This document shows positions 24,301 through 31,917 of a stretch of DNA of 64,000 nt, piece after piece; the stretch's first letter is position 1, and each line of letters starts with the position of its first letter. The position numbers and the translations under genes were made by a program. Below the pieces are notes generated by a model. It was not told the DNA's origin and ran no database searches. It saw nothing but the letters and a program-made list of their open reading frames with translations. The stretch lies in assembly GCF_048060115.1 (NCBI RefSeq), contig NZ_JBHMIM010000010.1, positions 1-64,000 of the forward strand, written 5' to 3'. Source of the DNA: Micromonospora_E sp048060115. GTDB lineage: Bacteria; Actinomycetota; Actinomycetes; Mycobacteriales; Micromonosporaceae.

Positions 24301-25219
24301 CCACCGGTTGCGGACCACCCGGTGCAGGGGGCACGCGCAGCGGATAGCTCCAGGTGAACGCACCCGAGTTGCCACCAGCTGTCCAGGTCGACGACGGCTG
24401 TAGCGAGGTGGCACCGAAGTCTCCGGCGGCACCTGCCGTGCTGGCCGCAAGCATCAGCAACGCACCGGAGCCGGCGGTCGCGGAGAGATCGACCTCCGCA
24501 GACACCTCGAATACAGTGACATCGTTGCGCGATGGCAGCGGCTGTGCGGAGCACTGCGGTTCATCCGGTGTGGTGAGCGCGCACTCGGGCAGTAGGGACA
24601 GGCGCAGTCGGCTGGCCCAACCGCCTCCGTATGCGGTGCGGAAGGCTGAATAGTCGACGGTGACCGTGTTAGCTCCCGCATCGGCCGTGCTCGCGCGACC
24701 GGCGGTGATCGGCGCGACCCGCAACAGGACGCTGTGAGCGTTGACCCGTTCGGTGACTGTGCGGTCGAGAACCTCGACACGAACCTGATCGACGGCAGGA
24801 TTGTCCGTGTCCGCGTGACCGACCCTGATCGGCAGCCCGCCGGGCTCAGCCGCTGTCTCAGGTGCGCCCCGGCGGGTTGTCGCCATGGGCAGGGAAATTT
24901 CAGCGTCGGCGGCTCGCGGCCAGACCGGTGCCGGTGCTGCCGCTGCCGTCGGACTGGTCTCGGTCGTCCGCTGTCCCGGCTGAGACGTCCGGCTCTGCAC
25001 CGGCTCGACCGTGACGCTGTCTACAGGTGCCGGCTCGGGTCGCTGTTCGCCGGCAAGCGGCGCGGCCTGTGCGGGCACCTGGCCCAGCCCGAGGACCAGC
25101 ACCGTCGCGGTGACGGCCGCAGTGAGCAGCCTGCCACGCCGGCTGGGGCGTCGCAGTTTCGGGTACGCCGACGTACGTGGACGCTTCACCGGTTGACCTC
25201 CGAGGCCGGGACGACGCAA
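18398..25219 (-). CDS. Secreted RHS-repeat polymorphic toxin with HINT domain and C-terminal toxin
   Basis: 2273 residues. N-terminal signal peptide (RRGRLLTAAVTATVLVLGLG, cleavage near AQAA at ~53). A beta-rich N-terminal region carries PVVGLSYSSQAVDGRH and the YIERRYKPC segment of actinobacterial RHS proteins. YD/RHS repeats run from about 1000 to 1780 (e.g. YDPLGRLTGVWRPGR, YTYDDMGNTLTRP), then the core end GLIHLGAREYDPGIGRFVSM (~1810). A HINT protease-like domain spans ~2003-2150 (CPIPNSFVPGTRVVM to TPVLVHNC), which would release the tip. The last ~123 residues are the toxin: AAGRSIDKHAAPNRG, LVEEILTDP, GDAFLDIQMSNGIGARW, FVGFRVFD, compatible with a BECR-type RNase fold but not securely assigned. 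Confidence 0.9.
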   Translation of the reverse strand: MRRPGLGGQPVKRPRTSAYPKLRRPSRRGRLLTAAVTATVLVLGLGQVPAQAAPLAGEQRPEPAPVDSVTVEPVQSRTSQPGQRTTETSPTAAAAPAPVWPRAADAEISLPMATTRRGAPETAAEPGGLPIRVGHADTDNPAVDQVRVEVLDRTVTERVNAHSVLLRVAPITAGRASTADAGANTVTVDYSAFRTAYGGGWASRLRLSLLPECALTTPDEPQCSAQPLPSRNDVTVFEVSAEVDLSATAGSGALLMLAASTAGAAGDFGATSLQPSSTWTAGGNSGAFTWSYPLRVPPAPGGPQPVVGLSYSSQAVDGRHAAANNQPSWVGGGFEGWPGGYIERRYKPCADDMGAGANNTTATGDLCWATDNAILNLNGTSGELLYNPTDGRWHLRSEDGSRIERKIGADNGDSGTPGANGDVGEHWVVTTAEGTQYWFGRHKLPGWTTNNPVTNSTWTAPVFGNHLNEPCRATTFAASSCQQAWRWNLDYVIDPHGNSMSYWYGRELNRYGRNNTATNAVEYTRGGHLNEIVYGTRQTSGVDGALAGTAPAKVVFAVADRCLANCATRDALRWPDTPWDQECTSSTSCAVYSPTFWTTKRLASITTQTRSGSGYSNVDRWTLTHSFPDPGDTTHAALWLTKISHQGLVGGAVTMPDITFTGLSMDNRVDGIDDIEAMAWFRIVRIDTETGGAIAVTYSERDCAAGGAKPAVHNNTKRCYPVRWTPPGQSAPITDWFHKYVVDELREVDDVAGNPQVLYRYSYLDGGAWHHTDDDGLIKPELKTWSDWRGYGRVGVTLGDPNSDDVRAYTETRYFRGMHGDRQPSGTRTVNVVDSKGGSWPDENWFAGMVRETITYNGVSGPEVSGEISDPWASAATATRTLNGDTVTARYTRVGSVRSRTALDAGRPDRVTRVNTTYDAYGMAVQVDDLGHDGVSGDERCIKREYGNRNTSAWIVDRVHRERTFAVACAAATNPNNLGDHQVVSDVRTFFDGATAHGTAPVRGTVTRTEEMSAWNAGSPSFVLASASGYDTAGRVTSVTNANNNTTTTAYSLTNGLVTATTVTNPLGHATTNTLNPAWGSVTKVVDPNNKITEVGYDPLGRLTGVWRPGRVKGTDSATATYSYNISSSQPSSVTSNTLNHAGLYVTSHTLYDGLLRQVQTQSPSPSEAGGRILTNTFYDTLGRAKKTYGSYYNSAAPSTNLVVPVEPMDVPQQHRTVFDGAGRVAAEVFEPYNAERWRTSYTYAGDRTNVTPPLGGTGKATVTDARGRTVEMWDYPRTAAWTTGSRTLYTHNAKGQMTKVTDPAGNEWTYTYDVRGRKVSETDPDRGTMYYDYDDGGRLTTTVDSRFAVLAFTYDELDRKTAVYEEFPAGIARANWVYDTVAKGMLSYSVRKLGSNTHTYKTEVTGYTNEYQPTGQKYTIPTAETGLAGEYEYAYAYNVDGSLSASTFVAPAATDLPTETLHYNYNSLGQPTKLTTTYGLNTYTYVHSSSYNALGWTDEHELCYSSCNTVGHKTELAYDYELDTGRLTQSYVGRDTAAPYTVSDVRYTYDHSGNITKAADLVSNDNQCFSHDHMRRLTSAWTPSNGNCGAAPSTSGLGGPAPYWLSWQYDVVGNRLQQVDHKSSGDVTTTYAYPAGGGSNAHRLSSSTTGSTTRSYTYDDMGNTLTRPTDSAGSQSLTWDLEGRLASTTDASGTTSYLYDADGSRLIRRDATGKTLYLPGQEVRYTTATGTREVTRYYAHGGQVVASRTAAGLVWLVADHQGTHQTAINATTHAVEQRRQTPFGTPRGAVPASWPNQKGFVGGDKDPTGLIHLGAREYDPGIGRFVSMDPVMDVTDSQQMHGYTYASNSPMTLSDPSGLYVTGDNEGNWKAYPKPSGGYDIDDQRVKVSPTYTNAGSNTGPSDDDVAKAKEIKETSVIEIVVREGGQFLLDLFGITEIMKCIDGDLMACGWALLDLIPWTKAVGLIRKADKFISAVTRVGRQLLKWRDNSKWADRVLAGASCPIPNSFVPGTRVVMAGGGSKPIEDLEVGEEVLATDPETGETAAKRVEAVITGDGDKELVDVSVATGGGDRSVITATDGHPFWVPELSEWVDAADLEVGQWLQTSAGTWVQITALERRTEATRVHNLTVADIHTYYVVAGDTPVLVHNCGIGDRSLDELHDLALMRNSKPGARNPGPSAAGRSIDKHAAPNRGSQQHARYKYGDTTPADRDWIGQTLVEEILTDPNSRRNLATSANGDAFLDIQMSNGIGARWGMEGGVERFVGFRVFDPY
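18804..20431. repeat. 1.63-kb direct repeat, copy in the full-length RHS gene
   Basis: Partner of 16034-17661 (offset 2,770 bp, same orientation). Here it is the natural 3' part of the long RHS gene: last YD repeats, core end and HINT domain up to the VHNC toxin boundary. Downstream of it the toxin sequence diverges completely from that of the orphan module. Confidence 0.95.
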
Positions 25220-25250
25220 ACGACAGACCTGACGTGGCTGAATCGCTGGT

Positions 25251-28200
25251 TCAACTTGTCACCGGCTGGAACAGCACACCGTGACCGCTGACGATTACCG
25301 GGTGGTGGTAGGAATACTGGACAGCCACGGTGCCGCCGGCGTTTTCCACGCCGGTCGTCGCGTAGCCACCCTGCTCGTAGAAGTTGACGTCGATGTCGTC
25401 CCAGACGATCTCGATGTCACCGTTCTCGTGGAGGATCGTGGCGAAGCTGACCCTCGCTGACGAATCGTTGAGGCTCACGACGTTCCGCCATTCGATCACG
25501 AATCGTCGGTTCGGGGCAGAGCCGATCGTCTCGGTCCGCACGGAGGCCGCCTGGTCCACTACCCAGTCGTGCCAGAACGGATAGACAGTGGCGTCCGGCC
25601 GACCGACCGCAGCAGGCTGGGGGATCGGATTCGGGTCCCAGGCATGGCCGTTCGGCGCTTCGAAGCTGACGACACCGTCGTTCTGCACCCAGGCAGTGGT
25701 GAACTGCTGACCGTACAGCGTGACCGGGAAGGGCAAGTTCTGGATCTGATGGATGCCGTCATCCCCGGTCAGGGGCAGCACGGCACCGTTGGCGGGCACG
25801 TAGGCACGCGGGCCGTCGGTGACGGCGTACCTGGTGCCGGTTGAGTTCTGCAACGCAAAGTCGACGATGGATGTGTCGTTGCCGAACACGGTGACCGGTT
25901 CTGCGGAGGTGCCGTAGCAGGCACCGCTGGCGGGGGTAGCCAGGACCGTGTAGGAGCCGCCGGGGAGTCCGGCGAAGGTGAATCGACCGTCGGCGTCCGT
26001 CGCCGTGCTCTCGCCGGCGACAGTGACCGTCACATCGCTCGCTGGCACGCCAGCACATTCGACGGTGCCTCGGACGTCTCCGATCGGTTCCGGGCCGGCC
26101 GTGAACCTGACACCTTCTCCACTGCGCAGCACCGCCTCGTGGAAGGAGTGGACCAGCGCCACGCTGCCGTCGGTGTTCTCGATCGCCACTGCGCCCTGCG
26201 CCCCTTGGGCTCGGGGCGTAGCGCCGATCCCGTCCCAGGCGACGACGATGTCGCCGCTCTCATGGAAAATCACTTCGAAGCTGACCCGGACGGTGGGTTC
26301 CGCCTCGCTGCGGACGTTTCGCCATTCGATGACGAAGCGGCGGTTCGGGGCCGAGCCGATGGTATCGGTCCGTACGGACGCGCTGGAGTCCACCACCCAG
26401 TCGTCCCAGAAGGGGTAGACGGCGCCATTGGGCTCGTTTCCTGCCGCAGGTGAGGGCAGTGGCATGGACTGCCACGGCACCCCTGCGTAGTTCTGGAACG
26501 ATGCGACACCGTCGATGTCGACCCAGATGGTCGTGTACTGCTGGCCGTAGAACTCGATCGGGAACGGAGAGGTGACCTGGGTCCGGCCGTCGTCGCCGGT
26601 CAACGGAAGCACGGTGCCGTTGGCTGGCACAAAGGTCACAGGTTCAGATCGACAGGCGTTACCGACGGCATCCGTGAGTGGCTGCAGTGGCAGGTCGATC
26701 TCCGCCTGGTCGTAGAGGTCGACTTCGACGTCGAGCAGCCGTCCGCAGTTGCTGCCCGACTCGGCCGACACCGTGTACACGCCCTGTTCGACGTGGGGGA
26801 ACTCGTAGTTGCCGGCGGGGTCGGCGGTGACGGTGATGCCTGCGGGCTCAAGCGTGACGATCGCGCCCGGATCGGGATCCCCGGTGACCGCATCGGTGAC
26901 GGTGCCCGCGAGATCGAACGCCTGGATGGGGTTGCCGACCAGCGGAGTGAGGAAGACAACCGCCTGGCTGTCCGCGAGTGTCGGCGAACTGAACGAGTAC
27001 TCCAACCCTGAGTTGCCCCCCGGGCTCTCGATCCCCACAGTCGCGCTCTCGCCACGCTCCGCCGGACTCGACTGATCGATGCCACTGTAGTTCAGAATAA
27101 TTCGTCCTGATTCGAACAGCGTCACTTTAGCATTGATCCGCTGCGAGGCGTTGCCCGCAAGGTGGACGTTTCGCCACTCGATCGAGTGTTGCCGAATGGG
27201 AGGGATCCCTACCGTTCCGGTGTGGACGCTGGCAGACCCGTCGACCACGATGTCGTCCCAGAATGCAGCAATCATCGCATTTGGCTGGGCAGGTGACGGG
27301 ATGTTCACCGAATCTCCGGGATGTGATCCGACCGGGTCAACGAAAGTCACAATCCCATTCGTGTCGACCCACGCCGTGGAATAGCTGTTGCCGTAGAAGG
27401 GAAAAGCAAACGGTAGACCGACCTGGCTGACAGCATCATCGCCGGCCAGTGCGATCGCGGAACCGTTGGCGGGTGTATACGTCTGGGTGACGACCTGACA
27501 CCCGTAGCCGTACGCATCGGTCACCGGGTCCAGCCGTAGTTCGATCACCGTCGCGTTCAGGATCTCGATCTCTGTGCTGGCCGCCAAGCCACATCCACCG
27601 CCGACACTTGCGGCAACCAGATAGTCGCCTGGCGTAAGACCAGGAAAGGAGAACGCACCGCCTGCGTCGGTTGTTGCCGATAGGCCAACCGGCTCCAGCC
27701 GGACCGCCACACCGACGGCCGGCTGCTCTGTGGTGTTGTCGACGACTGTGCCTGTCAGGCCGGCAGCGGCCATGACTTCGATCGCAGCCGATTGAGACAG
27801 ACCGTTGGCACCGGTAGCGGTATTGCGACCTGCGGCGAAGACCCGCAGCTCACCCACGCTGACCGCGGTGATGTTCACCGTCGCCGTTCCACCGGGCGTC
27901 GTCGGGGTGGCGCTGAGGTCGAGCGTGTCGGTGCCGACGCTGTAGCGGAATTGCGTGACGTTGACGTCTCCGCCGGCGTCGAAGCGCACCTGGACCTGAT
28001 CGCCAACCGTGGCTGTGGCACCGCCGGGAAAGGTGACCTGCGGCGACAACGGCCGCGCCATCTGCTGAATCTCGGCGACGGGGACCGCGTAGTTGTAGAT
28101 GCGGACGTCGTCGATCGCGCCCTTGAAGTACGAGTCGTTGACCCCACCATAACGTCGTCGGCCGACGGTCCACGGACCGGTGCCGTGGAAACCAGCGGTC

Positions 28201-30998
28201 AGCGTCGCGGTGTTGGGCTGCAAGACTCCGTCGACGTATAGCCGCAGTTGCTTCGTAGACACGTCGTACACCCCGGCGAGGTGGGTCCAACGGCCGGCGG
28301 TGGCCGTGGCGGTCGAATGCACTGTTGCGAGGCTGGTCGTCGCGGTGTCGGAGTTCGCCATGGCGAAGCGCCAGTTGTTGCTGCCGGGAATGTGGCTGAT
28401 CGCAAACGGCGAACTGCTCGTGCTGTCCATCCCAATGACCGCCTGTTGATCAGGCCCAACCGTGCTGTTCAGGCGGGCCCATGCGGCGACGGTAAAAGTC
28501 GAATCGGTGCGAACGGTCAGCGGAGCCCCGGTTTGCGGGTGTGGCGTCTGCACCCCGTTGGCGCGATAGGCATGTGCGTTGGCGGCCGCCAGTGACAGCG
28601 CGGTGCCGACGCCGCCCCGGCCAGTTGTGCTGGTCGCGCCGCTAAGGGTGAGCGTGTTGCCGTGCCCGGTGTCGTCCGAGCCGACCACCGACACATCGTC
28701 GAACACCCACTGGGCGGCCGGCCCATTTCCGCTGGCCACCTTGAACTGATACGTGACCATGCTGGAGAACCAGCCGGCCCGATCGGTCGACCACACCCGC
28801 AAGGTGTTGAGGCCGTCCCTCGGCGGCACGATGGTGACGGTAGCAGCGCCACCGCTGCTGGGAGTCACCCGAGGCGCGGCAGCCGCTTGGACCCCGCTGT
28901 CCAGTGTATAGGCGTAACCGGTGACGTCTGTGGCACCGCTCGTCGGCGGCTTAATGGTGATGGAGCCGGCGATGCCGACGCCACCCGAGCCGGGAAGGTT
29001 CGGATTGCCTGGGTTGTAGGTCGGATAGGCCACTGAACTGATGCTGGCGGGCGGGTTCGGTGGGATCAGGTCGGCCATGAACTCGCACTCACCGGACCAG
29101 CGGCCGTCGCCGACATCGTCCCAGATGTGGGCCTGCACGGTGTAGATCTGGCTGTCCTGGAGTTGCTTGCCGGCCGGAATAGATGCGGTGTTCACCGTGG
29201 CAGGGTTCGCCGAGGTGCCTTCCCGGTAGTCGTTGTCGACCCGTGACTGGCCGTTCTTCCACCAGTAGAAGCGGGTACGAAGCGACTGCTGACCGCCGTC
29301 AGGGTCACTGACCCGCGCGGAAAAGGCCGGGGTCGGGGTCGTCACGTACGGACGGCCGCTGCCGGACACACAGGTCTTGCCCGCTACCTTGAGATCAGTC
29401 GGAGCGTTGGGGCGGGTGTTGTACTCGATCGCCAACGCAGCGTCGTTCTTGTAGCGCTTCCAGGAGTACTTGTCGTTCTCGTTCGCGGCCCGCAGACCCA
29501 GGTAGATCATGCCGGTGCCGGCGTTGGACAGCTGCTGAACCCGACTGGCTATGTTGAACTCGATCTTCTTGGGCCCGCAGGAGTTGCCGTACCGGCGGAT
29601 AGCGTCGGAGGTGGCAAGCGTCGACTTCCAGCCAGAGCCGGAGGTGTTCCATGCCCAGTTCCAGGTGGTGGAGGAGCCAAATGACTGCACCTCGCGCAGA
29701 TGGGTACGGCGGACCGGGCTGTTGTTGCCGCAGTAGGCGCCGGTCCACTGCTGGGTGAGCGAGAAGACCGCTCGGTTGATCCGCTTGTACTTGACCCGGG
29801 AGATGTCCATGGCGAACAGCGATCGGTCACGGTACGTCGGACCATCGAAGTCATTGAACCCGGCCCGCATGACACCGTAGGTGCCGTCGCCGTTGCTGAT
29901 CGATGACGCCTTGTAGTACGACGTCGAGGGATGGGACTGGCGCAGCACGGTCCAGGAGTGCCGGGTCCCGGAGGTCTTGGTCCAGGTGGGATCGATGTAG
30001 ACGGGGTAGACGGTAGCTGGATCGGCGAGCATCTCGGCGTCCGGGGTCAGGGTAAGCTTGCCGGACGAGACGGCGGCGGTGACCTTGGCCTGCCGAGGCT
30101 CGATCGCGCCATCCGGCGGGCCAGCCGGGCTCCCCGGGGTCTTGCCTTCTTCGGCTCGTACACCACCGCGGCCAGGGTCTTCCGGCTGCCCGCCGGCCGT
30201 GTCGACGGCACCGCGCGAGTCCCACATCACCGGTGTCGGGCCATCGATAACGACCTCGCCGGCATCGTCTACCACCGAAACCTGGCCGGTCTGTTCGTCG
30301 ACTTCCAAGGCGGCACCGTCCAGGTCGGCTCCGAACTCGATCTGGTCGAGTTCCGGGTTGTCGGCAGCCTTGGGCGAGCGGATGACAAGGAGATGGGTGA
30401 ATGCGTCGACGTCGGCCCGCACCTGAAGGTCCACACCGGGCAGCACGTTCGGGTACGTCGCTGTGTTGCCGTCGACGGCCGGCTCGGGCAGATCGCCCGG
30501 CCAGTGCAAAGCCACGGAACCATCACCTGCCCGCATGCTGGCGAAGGCATCGTCGGCGCCGCCACCGGAGAAGCTGACGTCGAGCGTTGACGCGGTCGGT
30601 ACGATGCTCCCGTCGGAGCGGCGGCGCAGCGTCGGATCGACCGGCGTCCAGCCGCCGCTGCCCTGGCGAATCCACTGTGGCCTGAGATGTTCGGTACGCA
30701 CCAGCGTGCCGTCGGGCCGGGCGTAGGTACGGCTGTGCTCTGTCCGGACACCACCGGCCTCGACAATCTCGCCGCTGCGCTGCGCTGCTCGCACGGCACC
30801 CGCCTCGTCAAGTGTCGCGGCGGTGGTTACCGGTGGCGTTGACGCGGACTCGGACGGGATACGTGGCACGGCCGCAGCAACTGAGGGCGGCGACAACAGC
30901 GTTGCCGCCAACACGAGCACTGTAGTACCGAGAACCATCCGCCGCAGCGGCGGCACCTGAACCTGCTCAGCGTCGACAGGCGAGACTGGAACGGCCAC
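25251..30998 (-). CDS. Large secreted LamG/DNRLRE protein with three nidogen-like repeats, RHS partner
   Basis: 1915 residues. Signal peptide near residues 18-45 (RMVLGTTVLVLAATLLSPPS). In order: a conserved N-terminal region (ARPDGTLVRTEHLRPQWI), a DNRLRE-like domain (~330-500), Fn3-like linkers, a LamG/concanavalin-like domain (~762-960, FTVAAWARLN, WTHLAGVYD, LRLYVDGVLQ), then three carboxypeptidase-regulatory-like beta domains (~1081, ~1369, ~1642) each followed by a nidogen-like repeat (~1172, ~1454, ~1732; marks PANG-x-x-LPLTGDDG, FYGQQYTT, WDDWVVD, EWRNV). It precedes the RHS gene by 31 bp, so they form an operon. A surface adhesion or presentation role is inferred; no catalytic motif seen. 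Confidence 0.82.
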   Translation of the reverse strand: MAVPVSPVDAEQVQVPPLRRMVLGTTVLVLAATLLSPPSVAAAVPRIPSESASTPPVTTAATLDEAGAVRAAQRSGEIVEAGGVRTEHSRTYARPDGTLVRTEHLRPQWIRQGSGGWTPVDPTLRRRSDGSIVPTASTLDVSFSGGGADDAFASMRAGDGSVALHWPGDLPEPAVDGNTATYPNVLPGVDLQVRADVDAFTHLLVIRSPKAADNPELDQIEFGADLDGAALEVDEQTGQVSVVDDAGEVVIDGPTPVMWDSRGAVDTAGGQPEDPGRGGVRAEEGKTPGSPAGPPDGAIEPRQAKVTAAVSSGKLTLTPDAEMLADPATVYPVYIDPTWTKTSGTRHSWTVLRQSHPSTSYYKASSISNGDGTYGVMRAGFNDFDGPTYRDRSLFAMDISRVKYKRINRAVFSLTQQWTGAYCGNNSPVRRTHLREVQSFGSSTTWNWAWNTSGSGWKSTLATSDAIRRYGNSCGPKKIEFNIASRVQQLSNAGTGMIYLGLRAANENDKYSWKRYKNDAALAIEYNTRPNAPTDLKVAGKTCVSGSGRPYVTTPTPAFSARVSDPDGGQQSLRTRFYWWKNGQSRVDNDYREGTSANPATVNTASIPAGKQLQDSQIYTVQAHIWDDVGDGRWSGECEFMADLIPPNPPASISSVAYPTYNPGNPNLPGSGGVGIAGSITIKPPTSGATDVTGYAYTLDSGVQAAAAPRVTPSSGGAATVTIVPPRDGLNTLRVWSTDRAGWFSSMVTYQFKVASGNGPAAQWVFDDVSVVGSDDTGHGNTLTLSGATSTTGRGGVGTALSLAAANAHAYRANGVQTPHPQTGAPLTVRTDSTFTVAAWARLNSTVGPDQQAVIGMDSTSSSPFAISHIPGSNNWRFAMANSDTATTSLATVHSTATATAGRWTHLAGVYDVSTKQLRLYVDGVLQPNTATLTAGFHGTGPWTVGRRRYGGVNDSYFKGAIDDVRIYNYAVPVAEIQQMARPLSPQVTFPGGATATVGDQVQVRFDAGGDVNVTQFRYSVGTDTLDLSATPTTPGGTATVNITAVSVGELRVFAAGRNTATGANGLSQSAAIEVMAAAGLTGTVVDNTTEQPAVGVAVRLEPVGLSATTDAGGAFSFPGLTPGDYLVAASVGGGCGLAASTEIEILNATVIELRLDPVTDAYGYGCQVVTQTYTPANGSAIALAGDDAVSQVGLPFAFPFYGNSYSTAWVDTNGIVTFVDPVGSHPGDSVNIPSPAQPNAMIAAFWDDIVVDGSASVHTGTVGIPPIRQHSIEWRNVHLAGNASQRINAKVTLFESGRIILNYSGIDQSSPAERGESATVGIESPGGNSGLEYSFSSPTLADSQAVVFLTPLVGNPIQAFDLAGTVTDAVTGDPDPGAIVTLEPAGITVTADPAGNYEFPHVEQGVYTVSAESGSNCGRLLDVEVDLYDQAEIDLPLQPLTDAVGNACRSEPVTFVPANGTVLPLTGDDGRTQVTSPFPIEFYGQQYTTIWVDIDGVASFQNYAGVPWQSMPLPSPAAGNEPNGAVYPFWDDWVVDSSASVRTDTIGSAPNRRFVIEWRNVRSEAEPTVRVSFEVIFHESGDIVVAWDGIGATPRAQGAQGAVAIENTDGSVALVHSFHEAVLRSGEGVRFTAGPEPIGDVRGTVECAGVPASDVTVTVAGESTATDADGRFTFAGLPGGSYTVLATPASGACYGTSAEPVTVFGNDTSIVDFALQNSTGTRYAVTDGPRAYVPANGAVLPLTGDDGIHQIQNLPFPVTLYGQQFTTAWVQNDGVVSFEAPNGHAWDPNPIPQPAAVGRPDATVYPFWHDWVVDQAASVRTETIGSAPNRRFVIEWRNVVSLNDSSARVSFATILHENGDIEIVWDDIDVNFYEQGGYATTGVENAGGTVAVQYSYHHPVIVSGHGVLFQPVTS

Positions 30999-31214
30999 CG
31001 CTCAACCCCCGTGGTCGATCAATGTGAGGCGTACACACAGTAGCGGCACACCTACAACAAGAGTCAATGGCGAACCTGAAATTTCTCCAGGCAACTTTCA
31101 GCTGGCCGGCCTGCCGGATCTCAGGGTTCCGGTTGGGGCGGTTAGTTCGATACCATCAAACAAGAATCGGCGCGGCCCGGCGGGCGGTCCGCACCACCGC
31201 AATGGGAGGTCCGG
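30999..31214. promoter_or_regulatory. Divergent intergenic region upstream of the toxin operon and the cupin regulator
   Basis: 216 bp between the minus-strand start at 30998 and the plus-strand start at 31215, expected to hold both promoters. It is AT-richer than its surroundings around 31025-31090 (ACAACAAGAGTCAATGG, AATTTCTCC). An AATGGGAGG ribosome site precedes the regulator. No -35/-10 pair could be chosen with confidence. Confidence 0.35.
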
Positions 31215-31832
31215 GTGCGCAGGTCTGATCGCGTCGTCGCCGACGGCGACGTACGCCAGGATCTGGTCGGTGCCCGGATGCGCCAGTTCCGCAAGGAGCA
31301 GGGGTTGACCCTGCGCGGCCTGGCCAGCCGGGCGAACCTGTCGATCGGGTTCCTGTCCCAGGTCGAGCGGGGTGTCTCCTCGATCGGGCTGACCGCGCTC
31401 AACGGCGTCGCCGCCGCCCTGGACCGCCCGGTGGCCGAGTTCTTCAGCGAGGAGCCTGCCGCGACGGCCGAGGACCCGCAGGGCAACCTGCCGGTGCACT
31501 TCACCCTCACCCGGGCCGACAACGGCGCGACCGAGTACGTCTCCGGCCAGCAGACCTACCGGATGCTGTCGGACCGTGGCCCGAACCTGGTGCTGGAGCC
31601 GATGCTGGTGCACATCGCGCCAGGGGGCCGCCGCGACGAGGCGTACGGGCACGCCGGCGAGGAGTTCGCCTACGTGGTCCGGGGCGAGCTGCTGTACGAG
31701 GTCGACGGGGTGGAGCACCGGCTGCACCCGGGCGACAGCCTGCACCTGCGGTCGAACACCCCGCACCGGCTCTACAACGACACCGACGAGGTGACCACCG
31801 TGGTCTCGGTGGTCACCCCCCGGCTGTTCTGA
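31215..31832 (+). CDS. XRE-cupin transcriptional regulator
   Basis: 205 residues, GTG start after AATGGGAGG. The N-terminal helix-turn-helix (~17-75) reads RMRQFRKEQGLTLRGLASRA then NLSIGFLSQVERGVSSIG; the C-terminal cupin (~125-200) has GGRRDEAYGHAGEEFAYVV and HPGDSLHLRSNTPHRL, giving the small-molecule pocket. Family members regulate amine, amino-acid or amide catabolism (PuuR-like). It faces the end of the 13-gene hydantoinase-type operon and is divergent from the toxin operon, so either could be its target; the catabolic operon is the more natural one. Confidence 0.88.
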   Translation: MRRSDRVVADGDVRQDLVGARMRQFRKEQGLTLRGLASRANLSIGFLSQVERGVSSIGLTALNGVAAALDRPVAEFFSEEPAATAEDPQGNLPVHFTLTRADNGATEYVSGQQTYRMLSDRGPNLVLEPMLVHIAPGGRRDEAYGHAGEEFAYVVRGELLYEVDGVEHRLHPGDSLHLRSNTPHRLYNDTDEVTTVVSVVTPRLF

Positions 31833-31843
31833 GCGCACCGAAG

Positions 31844-31861
31844 TTGCCCACTACTGGGCAA
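31844..31861. terminator. Weak hairpin between convergent genes
   Basis: TTGCCCA-CTAC-TGGGCAA forms a 7-bp stem with a 4-base loop in the 85-bp gap between the cupin regulator and the convergent operon end. A second 7-bp stem (TTCCGGG...CCCGGAA) lies at about 31886-31912. Either may end transcription; both are modest. Confidence 0.45.
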
Positions 31862-31917
31862 GTGTTCACTGTCACCTAATAATTCCGGGCAGACCCAGCC
31901 CACCCGGAACGTGCAGG

